DNA from: Rhodocyclaceae bacterium UBA2271 | GTDB lineage: Bacteria; Pseudomonadota; Gammaproteobacteria; Burkholderiales; Rhodocyclaceae | Direction of reading: 5' to 3' | Assembly: GCA_002347405.1 (NCBI GenBank) | Contig: DDXB01000051.1 | Span: forward strand, 1 to 64,000 | DNA length: 64,000 nt | Shown: positions 45,239-53,584 of the stretch, one piece after another | Layout: each line of letters begins with the position of its first letter | Position numbering within the stretch: position 1 is the first letter of the stretch | The notes under the pieces: model-generated | Database searches by the model: none | The model's input: the letters and a program-made list of their open reading frames with translations, nothing else | Told to the model about the DNA's origin: nothing | Translations under genes and position numbers: made by a program

Positions 45239-46342
45239 ATGTCGGTCGCAAAAAAGATTATCGAATATGTGGGCCAGGCGAGAGCCGTCGAGCGTCGCTT
45301 TGGCGTCTCCGTGTTTCACCAGTTTGCGGAAATGGTCAGATTACGGCGTGGGCCAGGGCGTATTGGTCCGGGTGACTATTATGCCTATCGCCTTTTCGAT
45401 CCCGAGATTGCCGAGGAAGAGAAACGGCGGTTTGTCGGTTGGCAGGCGGAGGCAATGCTCGACGCTCTGAACGATCCGCGCTGGCATTGCCTTGGTCTAG
45501 ACAAGGTACTGATGTATGCCTTGTTTCGCGATAGCGGCATTCGGGTGCCGGAAACCCGGGCGATCTATCTTCCCGGACGCAAGCGGATTCTTTCGGGTGC
45601 TGCCTGCCTGAGCAGCGAAGCCGATCTGCATGCCTGGCTGCGCGAATCAGCCAACTATCCATTCTTTTCCAAGCCATCCGCCTCGGGGTTTGGCCGCGGT
45701 GCCTTGCTTGCCAAGGGTTATGAGGGTGGCGATGACGCGGTCGTGCTGAACGATGGCACACGGATACCGGTGTCATCCTTTGGGCAAGTGTTTCACGATG
45801 TCGAACATCTCGGCTACCTGTTTCAGGTACCTCTTGACCATGATCAGCGGCTGACATCAACTCTCGGTCACATCCCTTCGAGCCTGAGAATCATGGTCTT
45901 GATCGATGAGGAGGAGGGGCCACTGATTCATCGGGCATTCTGGAAAATTCCCACGGGACGCAATTACAGCGACAACTTCAACTCAGGGACGTCGGACAAC
46001 CTGGCGGCGGCAATCGATGCCGAATCGGGACGTGTGATTCGGGTAATCAATGGCGTGGGGCTGGATTTGCGCGAGATCGATGTGCACCCCGACAGCGGCG
46101 CCCGTCTCCGCGACATGGCCATTCCGGATTGGCAAGAGGTCAAGAAATTCGCCTTGGCAACGTCGCGGGTGTTGCCGAAATTGCGTTTTCAGCAGTGGGA
46201 TATTGCTTTGACCAACACAGGTCCGGTGGCATTGGAGGTTAATCTCTTCGGTACTGGAGGCGGCGACCTCACACAAATGCTCTACAGGAAAGGTTTGCTT
46301 GACGAAACCATGCGGCGTTTCCTGCGCCGATTATCCCAATGA
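45239..46342 (+). CDS. Sugar-transfer-associated ATP-grasp enzyme, copy 1
   Basis: 367 residues. It has the layout of ATPgrasp_ST (PF14397): N-terminal helices, LDKVLMYALFRDSGIRVPETRAIY at the domain start, SKPSASGFGRGA as the nucleotide-binding loop, and QQWDIALTNTGPVALEVNLFG carrying the metal-binding acidic/Asn residues. It would join an amino or carboxyl group using ATP, probably on an exopolysaccharide precursor. The ATG with AAGGA 8 bases upstream is preferred; an ATG at 45197 would add 14 residues. A paralogue lies at 48505. Confidence 0.82.
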   Translation: MSVAKKIIEYVGQARAVERRFGVSVFHQFAEMVRLRRGPGRIGPGDYYAYRLFDPEIAEEEKRRFVGWQAEAMLDALNDPRWHCLGLDKVLMYALFRDSGIRVPETRAIYLPGRKRILSGAACLSSEADLHAWLRESANYPFFSKPSASGFGRGALLAKGYEGGDDAVVLNDGTRIPVSSFGQVFHDVEHLGYLFQVPLDHDQRLTSTLGHIPSSLRIMVLIDEEEGPLIHRAFWKIPTGRNYSDNFNSGTSDNLAAAIDAESGRVIRVINGVGLDLREIDVHPDSGARLRDMAIPDWQEVKKFALATSRVLPKLRFQQWDIALTNTGPVALEVNLFGTGGGDLTQMLYRKGLLDETMRRFLRRLSQ

Positions 46343-46370
46343 CCAGAGAGTCGTCAAGATGACAAGCCCA

Positions 46371-48500
46371 TCACTTGGCGGGACGCACTGGAACTCGTTT
46401 TAGCATCCGGCTCCAGTAATGCCCCAATGTTTCCCGCAGCAGGAGAGTGGCTCCTATTACTGTTCGCGGATTGTAGGCGACGATGCCCCAGCGCTCGCGC
46501 CGGTGGCTCATCCAGTCGGCCTTGTAGGGGTCGTCGCCGATCAGGTAATCCACTTCCCGCACCCGGTCCACGTCGATCGCATGTTGCATGAGATGGGCCG
46601 TCAGCAGGGTGCCTGGCGCCAGATGGGCGAAGGCTTCGTCGTAAGCCAGCTTGAAAATGCTCGCCTTGCCGTGGGCGACGATCCAGATCTGCGCGGCGAC
46701 TGGTTGACCGGCGATTCGGGCAATGCCCAGGCGCAGCCACCCTTTCGCGGCGAGCCCGCGAATCAAGCCGGGAATGAAATGCGGATAGGGCTCGGGTTTC
46801 TTCCAGCTTTTTGCATAGACGGAGCAGTAGTCCCGGATGGCGGATTCGGCGGTCATGCTGTCGGTGACGATTTCCATGCGGCCGCCGGCGGCAAGAAACT
46901 TCTTGCCCTTGCGCTTCAGCAGTCCGCGCAGTTCCCCGTCGCGCCGGGCCAGATAGTCCTGCCAGCCGCCGTCCACGCGCAGGAACCAGTTGCCGAAGCA
47001 GTAGAAGCGGAAGGGAACCCAGCCCGCGCTGCGCAGCGCGGTCAGCAGGATTTCGTATTTGGGCGACTCCCGGTCCAGCGGGGCGAAGCGCATGGCATGT
47101 GCGTTGCCGTGATCCTGGCCGGCCTGTTCCAGCACCGCGGCCAAGTCGATCTCGGTGGCTTGCGCGCCGAGAACCGGGGTGTAGAGCGAGGTGTAGAAGT
47201 GGCCGAGCGACTGGATTTCGCGTAGCCGTCCTTTATCGACCCGGCGCAGTGGCAGGATCGCCCGTGGCATTCCCCAGAACATGCCGACCTGGAAACGGAC
47301 GCCGTCATCGTCCGGGAAGACGGTTTGCTGGAGATTAGCGAACCAGTCGGCCGAGGCATCGAAGCTGGCGGTTGCGGCGGAACCAAAGAGGCTCGCCGTT
47401 GCCGGTGGCAGGGCGTCGATCGAGGCGCAGGAAGAAATCTCCGTAGCCGGGAATTTGATCTTGTCTTCGGGAATGACTGGACGACGCCCGGGTCTGAGCG
47501 CGTTGATCAACTGATAGACGCCTGCCACGAGCTTGTTGCGAAAGAGTTGATGGTGGCAGATATATCTCAGCGATGTTGCCCAGTCGGTCTGGTCGCGCGT
47601 GACATTCGTGTAGAACTCGACGGTACGTGCCAGCGGTTCGGTGGCGGTGGCTTGCAGCGTTTCGTATAGGTGCTGGCGTCCCGGGGCAATGTCGGCCAAG
47701 GCTTCGTCATACGTCGTCTTGAGAATGATCGCCATGCGATCGTTCCGGACAATCAGCCGCGAGGCGGCCAGCTTGCCGCCCAAGTACAGTTCCAGGACGC
47801 TGGCTTGGTCGGTGGCGGAAAAGTCGCGCAGTACTTGTTCGTAGAATCTGCCCTGGGTGTTAGCAGGGCTGACCGCCGTGCCGGTCTTGCCTTTCCAGCC
47901 TGTCGATTCGATTTCGCCGTAACGTGCTACGGCTGCCGCGATTTGTCCCGAATCAGTAATTACGGCAAATTGCCTGCCGGCATACTGCTCATCGCTGCGG
48001 CGCCGGTAGCGGCGCAGGTTTTTCCTAAGCTGGTTTGGCCGTGCTTGCCAATAGGCGTCGAAACGGCCTGTTGTGTCTGCCGCCATCGTCAGCGTGTGCA
48101 CCGCGACGATGCGCGGCAACTGCATTTCACCCCATGCGGGGGCGTAGTCGGGGTCGAGCGCGAGCAATTCGATCGACCAGACGAAACCGGGCAGCGCTGC
48201 AAACAAGGTTTCCAGGAGGCGGGCGTCCTTGAGCACCAGCGTGCCGAGTTGCGCCTGGCCGGGCTGGAACAACGTCCAGCGGCCCCAGCCCGAAGGCTTC
48301 AGGATCAGGGCGCCGTCTGGGGCATCGGCCGTGCGGTGTATGCAGAGCTGTTCGTCTCCTTTGCCGAAATATTCGAGAAGCGGACCAACGAAGCGGCTGT
48401 CGAAAAGAGGGTGGCCTCCGTAAAGCTCGGCGTTGAGGCGATCCCATTCGGCAGCGAAGGCGGAGAAATGTTCGCCTGCGGGCTTGAGATACCAGCTCAT
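46371..48500 (-). CDS. Double GNAT/FemAB-like acyltransferase (Acetyltransf_6 type, two domains)
   Basis: About 709 residues from the chosen ATG, 4 bases after the upstream ATP-grasp stop; an ATG at 48557 would overlap that gene. Two GNAT-like halves are visible: the first with LRKNLRRYRRRSDEQYAGR and LYLGGKLAASRLIV (about 160-275), the second with ARRDGELRGLLKRKGKKFL and AAQIWIVAHGKASIFKLAYDE plus LIGDDPYKADWM (about 515-660). Each half resembles CelD/BcsL or FemAB acyltransferases. It probably adds an acyl or aminoacyl group to the glycan. The tandem fusion is unusual. Confidence 0.8.
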   Translation of the reverse strand: MSWYLKPAGEHFSAFAAEWDRLNAELYGGHPLFDSRFVGPLLEYFGKGDEQLCIHRTADAPDGALILKPSGWGRWTLFQPGQAQLGTLVLKDARLLETLFAALPGFVWSIELLALDPDYAPAWGEMQLPRIVAVHTLTMAADTTGRFDAYWQARPNQLRKNLRRYRRRSDEQYAGRQFAVITDSGQIAAAVARYGEIESTGWKGKTGTAVSPANTQGRFYEQVLRDFSATDQASVLELYLGGKLAASRLIVRNDRMAIILKTTYDEALADIAPGRQHLYETLQATATEPLARTVEFYTNVTRDQTDWATSLRYICHHQLFRNKLVAGVYQLINALRPGRRPVIPEDKIKFPATEISSCASIDALPPATASLFGSAATASFDASADWFANLQQTVFPDDDGVRFQVGMFWGMPRAILPLRRVDKGRLREIQSLGHFYTSLYTPVLGAQATEIDLAAVLEQAGQDHGNAHAMRFAPLDRESPKYEILLTALRSAGWVPFRFYCFGNWFLRVDGGWQDYLARRDGELRGLLKRKGKKFLAAGGRMEIVTDSMTAESAIRDYCSVYAKSWKKPEPYPHFIPGLIRGLAAKGWLRLGIARIAGQPVAAQIWIVAHGKASIFKLAYDEAFAHLAPGTLLTAHLMQHAIDVDRVREVDYLIGDDPYKADWMSHRRERWGIVAYNPRTVIGATLLLRETLGHYWSRMLKRVPVRPAK

Positions 48501-48504
48501 CAGG

Positions 48505-49563
48505 CTATGCGTGCCATCCCGAAAGTGCGGAATTTGTCGCGGCCTGCCGCTCTTCATCGAGGATGCGCAGGGCGTGTCGCAGGCGGTCGTCCATCATGCC
48601 GCGCCGGTTGATCGCCTGCGGCACGGCCAGTTCGGATTCCGTATTCAGTTCAATCAACACCGGCCCGGTAGGCGTCAGGGCCACGTCCCAGTTCTGGATC
48701 CCCAGTCCCGGGAAATGGTGCGAGGCTTCCCTGACCATCGCAACGGCCTCATTCCAGTTCGGCAATCGGAAGCCAATCAACGTTTTGCCTGTGTCGGGAT
48801 GTTGCTCGATGGCGCCTTCAGGCCCCATGCGACGAATGGCATGGGTAATGACGCCATGTTCAGTGTCGATGGTGGCCAGCAGGTTGCCATAGTCGCCATG
48901 AGAAAAGTTGTCGAGCATGTTGCGGCCGGTGACGACCTTGAAGAAAGCGGTATGGATAACGGTTTCGTGCCGTGTGACTAGGCAGATCATCCGTATGCAG
49001 CAAATGGCAGTGCTGCCGGTCAGTTCTCGGATGGCCGGATGGGATGCTGCACACTCCTGAAACAGCATGCCCTGAAAGGGAAGAAATTCGAAGGGGGCGA
49101 AGAACTTCTCGAACTCGACCGAGGTGCCATCCAACAGATGAACATGCGTGCCGTCGAAGCCGGCGAGACCAGCAGCGCCGCGGCCATATCCGGCCGAGAT
49201 GGGCTTGGCGAAGACCGGATAGGCTGTCGAAGCGAGGAAGTGGTGAACATCGTCGCGAGTACAGAGCGTGGCCTCGTTGGCGATCCGTCGGCGGCTGGCG
49301 GAAAAAGTCGCCAGAGGAAGAGGTATTGGGAAGCCTAGCGAATGAAGAAGCAAATAGCTGATTAGCTTGTCGTTCGCCAGGACGCGTGAATAATCGCTGT
49401 TGAAGCGGCGATCGAGTTCGGCGCTGGTGCGCCAGCCGATGAATTCCGCGCGCTCATTCGCGCTAAGTTCCGGATCCCAGAGGCCGTATTCGAAGTATTC
49501 GGATATGCCGATACGCTGCTTGCCCAGCCGTGACACAAAGGCTTCGAGCAGTTGTTGGCTCAT
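48505..49563 (-). CDS. Sugar-transfer-associated ATP-grasp enzyme, copy 2
   Basis: 352 residues, paralogous to the enzyme at 45239. Shared motifs include LANDKLISYLLLHSLGFPIP, AKPISAGYGRGAAGL as nucleotide loop, and IQNWDVALTPTGPVLIELNTESELAVPQ as metal-binding end. The ATG with upstream ACAGGA is preferred. An alternative ATG at 49644 overlaps the aminotransferase stop (ATGA) and would add 27 residues encoded by a 30-base tandem duplication. The gene lies in an apparent minus-strand operon between a PLP aminotransferase and the double-GNAT gene, all likely acting on one substrate. Confidence 0.82.
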   Translation of the reverse strand: MSQQLLEAFVSRLGKQRIGISEYFEYGLWDPELSANERAEFIGWRTSAELDRRFNSDYSRVLANDKLISYLLLHSLGFPIPLPLATFSASRRRIANEATLCTRDDVHHFLASTAYPVFAKPISAGYGRGAAGLAGFDGTHVHLLDGTSVEFEKFFAPFEFLPFQGMLFQECAASHPAIRELTGSTAICCIRMICLVTRHETVIHTAFFKVVTGRNMLDNFSHGDYGNLLATIDTEHGVITHAIRRMGPEGAIEQHPDTGKTLIGFRLPNWNEAVAMVREASHHFPGLGIQNWDVALTPTGPVLIELNTESELAVPQAINRRGMMDDRLRHALRILDEERQAATNSALSGWHA

Positions 49564-49584
49564 TGGTTTTCCTGTCAGTTCCCT

Positions 49585-49644
49585 GACGGTCTTTGCAGTG
49601 GCGAGAAGGTTCATGGCGGTCTTTGCAGTGGCAAGAAAGTTCAT
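49585..49644 (-). repeat. 30-base tandem duplication upstream of ATP-grasp copy 2
   Basis: Two consecutive 30-base units encode MNFLATAKTA and MNLLATAKTV when read in the gene's frame. They differ at about four bases and place two extra in-frame ATGs before the preferred start. Confidence 0.85.
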
Positions 49645-50855
49645 GGGCAGGTGTGGTTTAGTGCCGTCCCGCCAGCGCCGACTTTTCGCACCGCCGCGAT
49701 CATCCAGTCCATTTGGTTTTGATCCAGCGACTGGTGGCAAGGCAAGTGCAGCAGGTGCATGCGGTAGTCGTTTGCCGTCGAACAATCCGATACGGCGATG
49801 CTGTCCCAGCGCCACACCGGCACGCCGAGTCTCATCAGGTAGTAAAAATGCGGATCGGGCATTTCGAGGTAAAGAGGAAACATGTAGGGGATGCAATTTT
49901 CCGGCAATTCCGGGAAAAGCGGCCGGCAGTGGGGCAATTCGCTCACGCCAGCCAGCCATCGATGGTAATTATGGCGTCGGCGTGCTGCGATTTCGGTGGT
50001 GTTGGCGTGCCTTTCAATGAATCTAGAGACGCGCAGCGAAGCGAGCCTTTCTTTTGCCGGGCGGTAATAAGTCGAGTAACTGCATGAGTCCCGAGCATGG
50101 TGACCTTTGGGAATTGCTTCTTCATTTAGCGCCGCGAATTCGTGTTCGAGACGATTGATGTCGCAGGTACGGGAGGCCTGATGAGAGTCCTTGGCTATTG
50201 AGAGGGCGTAAGCGATGCCGCGCAATTCCTCTTTCAGAGAGGGTTGCCGACAGTCGAGGCCAGCCAGCATGTCCGCGTGGCGCGCATAGAGTAACCCGCC
50301 ATCCGGTGATGGAACAAATTTGTAAGGACTGCTGATGACGTAGTCGCCATGACTTCCGCAACCCGGGGCACGGAATTGCGTAGTGAGCAGCATGTGAGAA
50401 CAATCTTCGACGAGGGCGATGTCATGCTTTTCGCACCAGGCGGCGAGTTTGGCGAAATCCTGTGAAATGCCGAAAAAGTGCGTGGCGAGAACGGCTTTCG
50501 CCGGCGCCGCCGATGCGGCAACGAGGCGCTCGAGCGCGGCCAGATCGGGCGACAGGTCGTGCAGGAGCGGATACAGAACCACCTCGCCATCCAGTGCGAG
50601 TGCCGGATCAAGCATGGTGAGGCAGTGGTAGGCCGGCGCCAGCAGCGTGCTGCCGGGACCGATGCCGGCGAGCCGGTAGGCTTCGCGCAACGCGAAACGG
50701 CCGCGAATGAAATGGCGAAAATGCGCCGCGCCCGCCCAGGCCGGCTGCTCGCCCGGCGCGATGTTTAGGCAGTCCGGCAGGATGGGCAGATGCGGAATGC
50801 GGGGTTTGGGAAAACCACAACCCGAAGCATCGAAGATCAGGGTATCGAGTGGCAT
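49641..50855 (-). CDS. DegT/DnrJ/EryC1/StrS-type PLP-dependent aminotransferase-like protein
   Basis: 404 residues. PLP-fold markers of the DegT family are VEDCSHM (149-155; cofactor-ring Asp) and SPYKF with candidate Schiff-base Lys179, followed by PDGGLL. The rest of the small domain (about 300-390) is less conserved than in sugar aminotransferases, so it may act on a different substrate. It could make an amino sugar or amino donor for the ATP-grasp and GNAT neighbours. The last residues KVGAGGTA come from a reverse-read copy of the dispersed repeat. Confidence 0.82.
   Translation of the reverse strand: MPLDTLIFDASGCGFPKPRIPHLPILPDCLNIAPGEQPAWAGAAHFRHFIRGRFALREAYRLAGIGPGSTLLAPAYHCLTMLDPALALDGEVVLYPLLHDLSPDLAALERLVAASAAPAKAVLATHFFGISQDFAKLAAWCEKHDIALVEDCSHMLLTTQFRAPGCGSHGDYVISSPYKFVPSPDGGLLYARHADMLAGLDCRQPSLKEELRGIAYALSIAKDSHQASRTCDINRLEHEFAALNEEAIPKGHHARDSCSYSTYYRPAKERLASLRVSRFIERHANTTEIAARRRHNYHRWLAGVSELPHCRPLFPELPENCIPYMFPLYLEMPDPHFYYLMRLGVPVWRWDSIAVSDCSTANDYRMHLLHLPCHQSLDQNQMDWMIAAVRKVGAGGTALNHTCP
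49663..49686 (+). repeat. Dispersed repeat copy at 3' end of PLP aminotransferase gene
   Basis: GCCGTCCCGCCAGCGCCGAC followed by TTTT, an exact consensus copy. The gene reads its complement as KVGAGGTA just before the stop. Confidence 0.85.
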
Positions 50856-51044
50856 GCGATGAGGGTCTGAGAAAGCGGCGTAATCAGTATTGCATGGTCT
50901 GGAATGCGGCGGGCCCCCATTGACCGGGCGGGAGCAAGCGGCCGGGTGCCAGGAGAAGCAGAAGCAGAAGCTGGGTGGGGAGGATCCGGCAACGAAAGGG
51001 CATTTTATTTGTTTGTCACGCCGTACCCCATGCGGGGCATTTCA

Positions 51045-51063
51045 TCCCGCCAGCGCCGACTCT
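51045..51063 (+). repeat. Dispersed repeat copy in intergenic region
   Basis: TCCCGCCAGCGCCGACTCT lies 12 bases after the end of the amidotransferase gene, in a 220-base gap (50856-51075). The same gap holds three AGAAGC units near 50955 but no gene I can support. Confidence 0.75.
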
Positions 51064-51075
51064 TGCTTGCCTCAC

Positions 51076-52752
51076 TTACGGTTTCTGCGGCTGCGCCCGC
51101 AACCACTGTTCCAGCATCGTCATGATCCACACCAGTTCGCCGTAGAAGCCGGGGTGGGCGGGCAGGTGTTCCTTGAGCAGCGTGTCGATGAATTCATGCC
51201 GCACGATGCCGCGGTCGGCAAGGCCGTGCAGCGATTCCGTGGCAAGCTTGTTAAGCGGGAGATGATTGACGGCCCAGGGGCCGAAGGGCAGGCCGAAACC
51301 ATGTTTCTTTTTGACGAGGATTGCGTCGGGAAGGAAACCGCGCAGGGCTTCCTTGAAGAACCAGCGCAGCTTGAGTCCCTTTAGTTTGTAAGACGTGGGC
51401 AGCCTGAGCGAGAAATCGAGCAGGCGGTCGTCGAGCAGCGGGAAGCCGATCTCGATGCCGGCCAGCCGGGCCGAGCCGACAACCTTGGGCAGGTCATTTT
51501 CGGCCAGGGTGTAGCGCCAGTCGTAGACGAGCATCTTGTTCACGAGTGAGGCGGACGCGGGGCAAGTGTCCCAGGTTGCACGCTGGTGGTGCGCCGGGTT
51601 GTCGGCGTCGATCTTGCCGCGAAAGTCAGCGGTGAAAACCTGGTCCAAGCCCATGCGCATCAGCAGGTTGTAAGTCTGCATGCGGTCGGGCATCGGCACG
51701 CGTGCCTGGCGTACGTAGCTGGCGCCTTTTTTCAGCAGCGGCACGCGGTCGAAGACGGTGCTGTCGGCGAAGGCGGGTTCGATCAGGCCTTGGCGCAGGA
51801 ACCGGGGAATATGGTCATAGACGCCGAAGACGCGTTGCTTGGCGTAGCGTGTGTTGCCGCCAAACAGTTCGTCGCCGCCGTCGCCGGCGAGCAGGTGCGC
51901 GTAGCCATCCTGCTGTGCCATGCGGGCGCAGTAGAAGGCCGGCACGGCGGAGGAATTGCCGAAGGGCTGGTCATAGCTGGCAGCGACGGCGGGCATGCCG
52001 GCGACGAGATCGTCAGGGGTGACGTAGTACTCGTGGTGGCGCGTGCCGAAATGCTTGACAGCGATGCGCGCGTATTCCATCTCGTCGTAGCCGGCGACAT
52101 CGAAGCCGATCGAGTAGGTGTCGGCGGGCTTTCCTGTGATCTGCGTGACCATGCCGGCAATGGTGGAGCTGTCGGTGCCGCCGGAGAGGTAGCAGCCGGC
52201 GGGGCCGGCGGCGAGCCGGTCGGTGACGGCATCCTTGACGATCTGGCGGAATTCGTCGCGCAGGGCAGCGAAGGATTCACCCCGACCTTCTTCGAACCGC
52301 GGCTGCCACCAGGGCGCAACACTGAGCTTGCCATTCTCGAACCGGGCGCAATGACCCGGCGGCAGGCGGAAGACATCCTTGAAAATGGTGCGCGGCGATG
52401 GGATGACATGGAAATAGAGGTAGTCGAAGATCGCCTGCGGATCGAGTTCGGTGGCGCCCAGTGCGTCGGCACGGGCAGCGCAACGCAACTGATTACCCGT
52501 GACGCGATAGCAGAGCGTCTGGATGGCGAAGCGGTCGATGGCGAGAAAGCTGCGGCCATCGTCCAGTTCCAGGACAACCGCGAAATCGCCGCCAACGTGT
52601 GCGGGCGCAGCGGTGCCATATTTCTGGAAGGCCTGCCGCCACGCGGCAAGCACGCCATCCCGCGCGGCGACAGCAGCGAGAACGCCGTCATTGAAGCGCG
52701 GGTGACCGAGGCAGAGGGGAGTGATCGGAGTTGGTGCCGTTTCGTTAGTCAT
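51076..52752 (-). CDS. Asparagine synthase-like amidotransferase 2, lacking the glutaminase cysteine
   Basis: 558 residues from MTNETAPT; nine further codons upstream overlap the hydrolase gene. The N-terminal region keeps a reduced class II glutaminase fold (GGDFAVVLELDDGRSFLAIDRF) but has no Cys2, so it should not hydrolyse glutamine itself. The synthetase domain looks complete: PP-loop SGGTDSSTIAGMV and AGDGGDELFGGN. It may take ammonia from amidotransferase 1 or use another nucleophile such as an amine, as beta-lactam synthetases do. It overlaps hydrolase 1 by 8 bases. Confidence 0.85.
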   Translation of the reverse strand: MTNETAPTPITPLCLGHPRFNDGVLAAVAARDGVLAAWRQAFQKYGTAAPAHVGGDFAVVLELDDGRSFLAIDRFAIQTLCYRVTGNQLRCAARADALGATELDPQAIFDYLYFHVIPSPRTIFKDVFRLPPGHCARFENGKLSVAPWWQPRFEEGRGESFAALRDEFRQIVKDAVTDRLAAGPAGCYLSGGTDSSTIAGMVTQITGKPADTYSIGFDVAGYDEMEYARIAVKHFGTRHHEYYVTPDDLVAGMPAVAASYDQPFGNSSAVPAFYCARMAQQDGYAHLLAGDGGDELFGGNTRYAKQRVFGVYDHIPRFLRQGLIEPAFADSTVFDRVPLLKKGASYVRQARVPMPDRMQTYNLLMRMGLDQVFTADFRGKIDADNPAHHQRATWDTCPASASLVNKMLVYDWRYTLAENDLPKVVGSARLAGIEIGFPLLDDRLLDFSLRLPTSYKLKGLKLRWFFKEALRGFLPDAILVKKKHGFGLPFGPWAVNHLPLNKLATESLHGLADRGIVRHEFIDTLLKEHLPAHPGFYGELVWIMTMLEQWLRAQPQKP

Positions 52753-53584
52753 ATTGCTTAAGCCAGTCGAGACAAGCATTCTCCACGGAATTGCGCCATT
52801 CTTGTGAAGAAAACGTATGGTCAGCCGCCGTGATGTTGGCCTGTTTGATCTTGGGACGGTCGAGCAGGCCGCGCCAGCTTTGGGCGCTGGCGGTGTATTC
52901 GAGAAACTCTTTCGCAGTGTAGTCGTTGCCGCTGAGGATCAGCAGCACCCGGCCCGGAAAATCCCGCCAGCCGCGCGCCATGCGTTCCTGGAAACCAAGG
53001 GTCTGTTCGGTCTGCGCCGTTGCCTGACTCAGTTTGCCCAGCAACTCAGCAAGGGACTGGATGGGGTTCAGCCGGCCGGTGAGCAGCTTGCGCCAGAACT
53101 CCGCTTGCAGCAGGCGCTGTCCGTAGTAGTGCTTGACCTGGATTTTTGCCAGCGAGGCAGGCGAGCGCACCCAGGGGTTCAGCAGGCAGAGACCGACGAT
53201 GCGCGGGTCGCGCGTTTCCTCGCAGTAGAGCAGTGCTGCGGCGGCGGCATCGCAGAGGCCCCAGAGGACGATCCTGGTTGCGCCTGGACAGGCGGTTTGC
53301 AGGGCGTCGATGGCGGCGGCGATGTCGGGCGTGACGGCCTCGAAATCGCGTTTGTCGCCAGTGCTGTCGCCCATGCCGCGCACATCGAAACGCAGCGTAG
53401 GATAACCAGCGGCGGCCAGGGCGCGGGACAGCAGTACGAATTGCCGATGACTGCCGACGCGGGTTTGCGGCCCGCCGACGACGATGACGATGCCGACATC
53501 GGCAGCCTGTTCCGGCCGCGCGAGAATGCCGAACAGGGTTTCGTTCTCACAGTCGAAGTGGATGGCTGCTTCGGCGCAGTTCAT
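52745..53584 (-). CDS. Exosortase A-associated alpha/beta hydrolase 1 (TIGR03100)
   Basis: 279 residues of alpha/beta hydrolase fold: GIVIVVGGPQTRVGSHRQFVLL, RFDVRGMGDSTG and, at the nucleophile elbow, WGLCDAA with Cys111 where serine is usual. A C-terminal ITAADHTFSS could supply the catalytic His. Name and neighbourhood fit TIGR03100, and it may be a thioesterase for the ACP-bound group. The start ATG overlaps the hydrolase 2 stop (ATGA); the longer open frame upstream is a shadow of hydrolase 2. Confidence 0.9.
   Translation of the reverse strand: MNCAEAAIHFDCENETLFGILARPEQAADVGIVIVVGGPQTRVGSHRQFVLLSRALAAAGYPTLRFDVRGMGDSTGDKRDFEAVTPDIAAAIDALQTACPGATRIVLWGLCDAAAAALLYCEETRDPRIVGLCLLNPWVRSPASLAKIQVKHYYGQRLLQAEFWRKLLTGRLNPIQSLAELLGKLSQATAQTEQTLGFQERMARGWRDFPGRVLLILSGNDYTAKEFLEYTASAQSWRGLLDRPKIKQANITAADHTFSSQEWRNSVENACLDWLKQYD

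Noticed and set aside
49405..49420. TTCGGCGCTGG resembling the dispersed repeat within ATP-grasp copy 2
   Set aside because: Only a short stretch matches and the bases on both sides differ; not counted as a copy.
49641..50855. First reading of the PLP gene as a decarboxylase
   Set aside because: VEDCSH and SPYKF motifs fit the DegT aminotransferase fold; the exosortase decarboxylase is the gene at 59003.
51025..51056. Possible terminator from GCGGG and CCCGC arms after the aminotransferase promoter gap
   Set aside because: Stem is short with a 9-base loop and no T-run, and it overlaps the dispersed repeat.
51586..52761. 391-codon plus-strand frame inside amidotransferase 2
   Set aside because: No family signature; opposite strand encodes intact PP-loop motifs.
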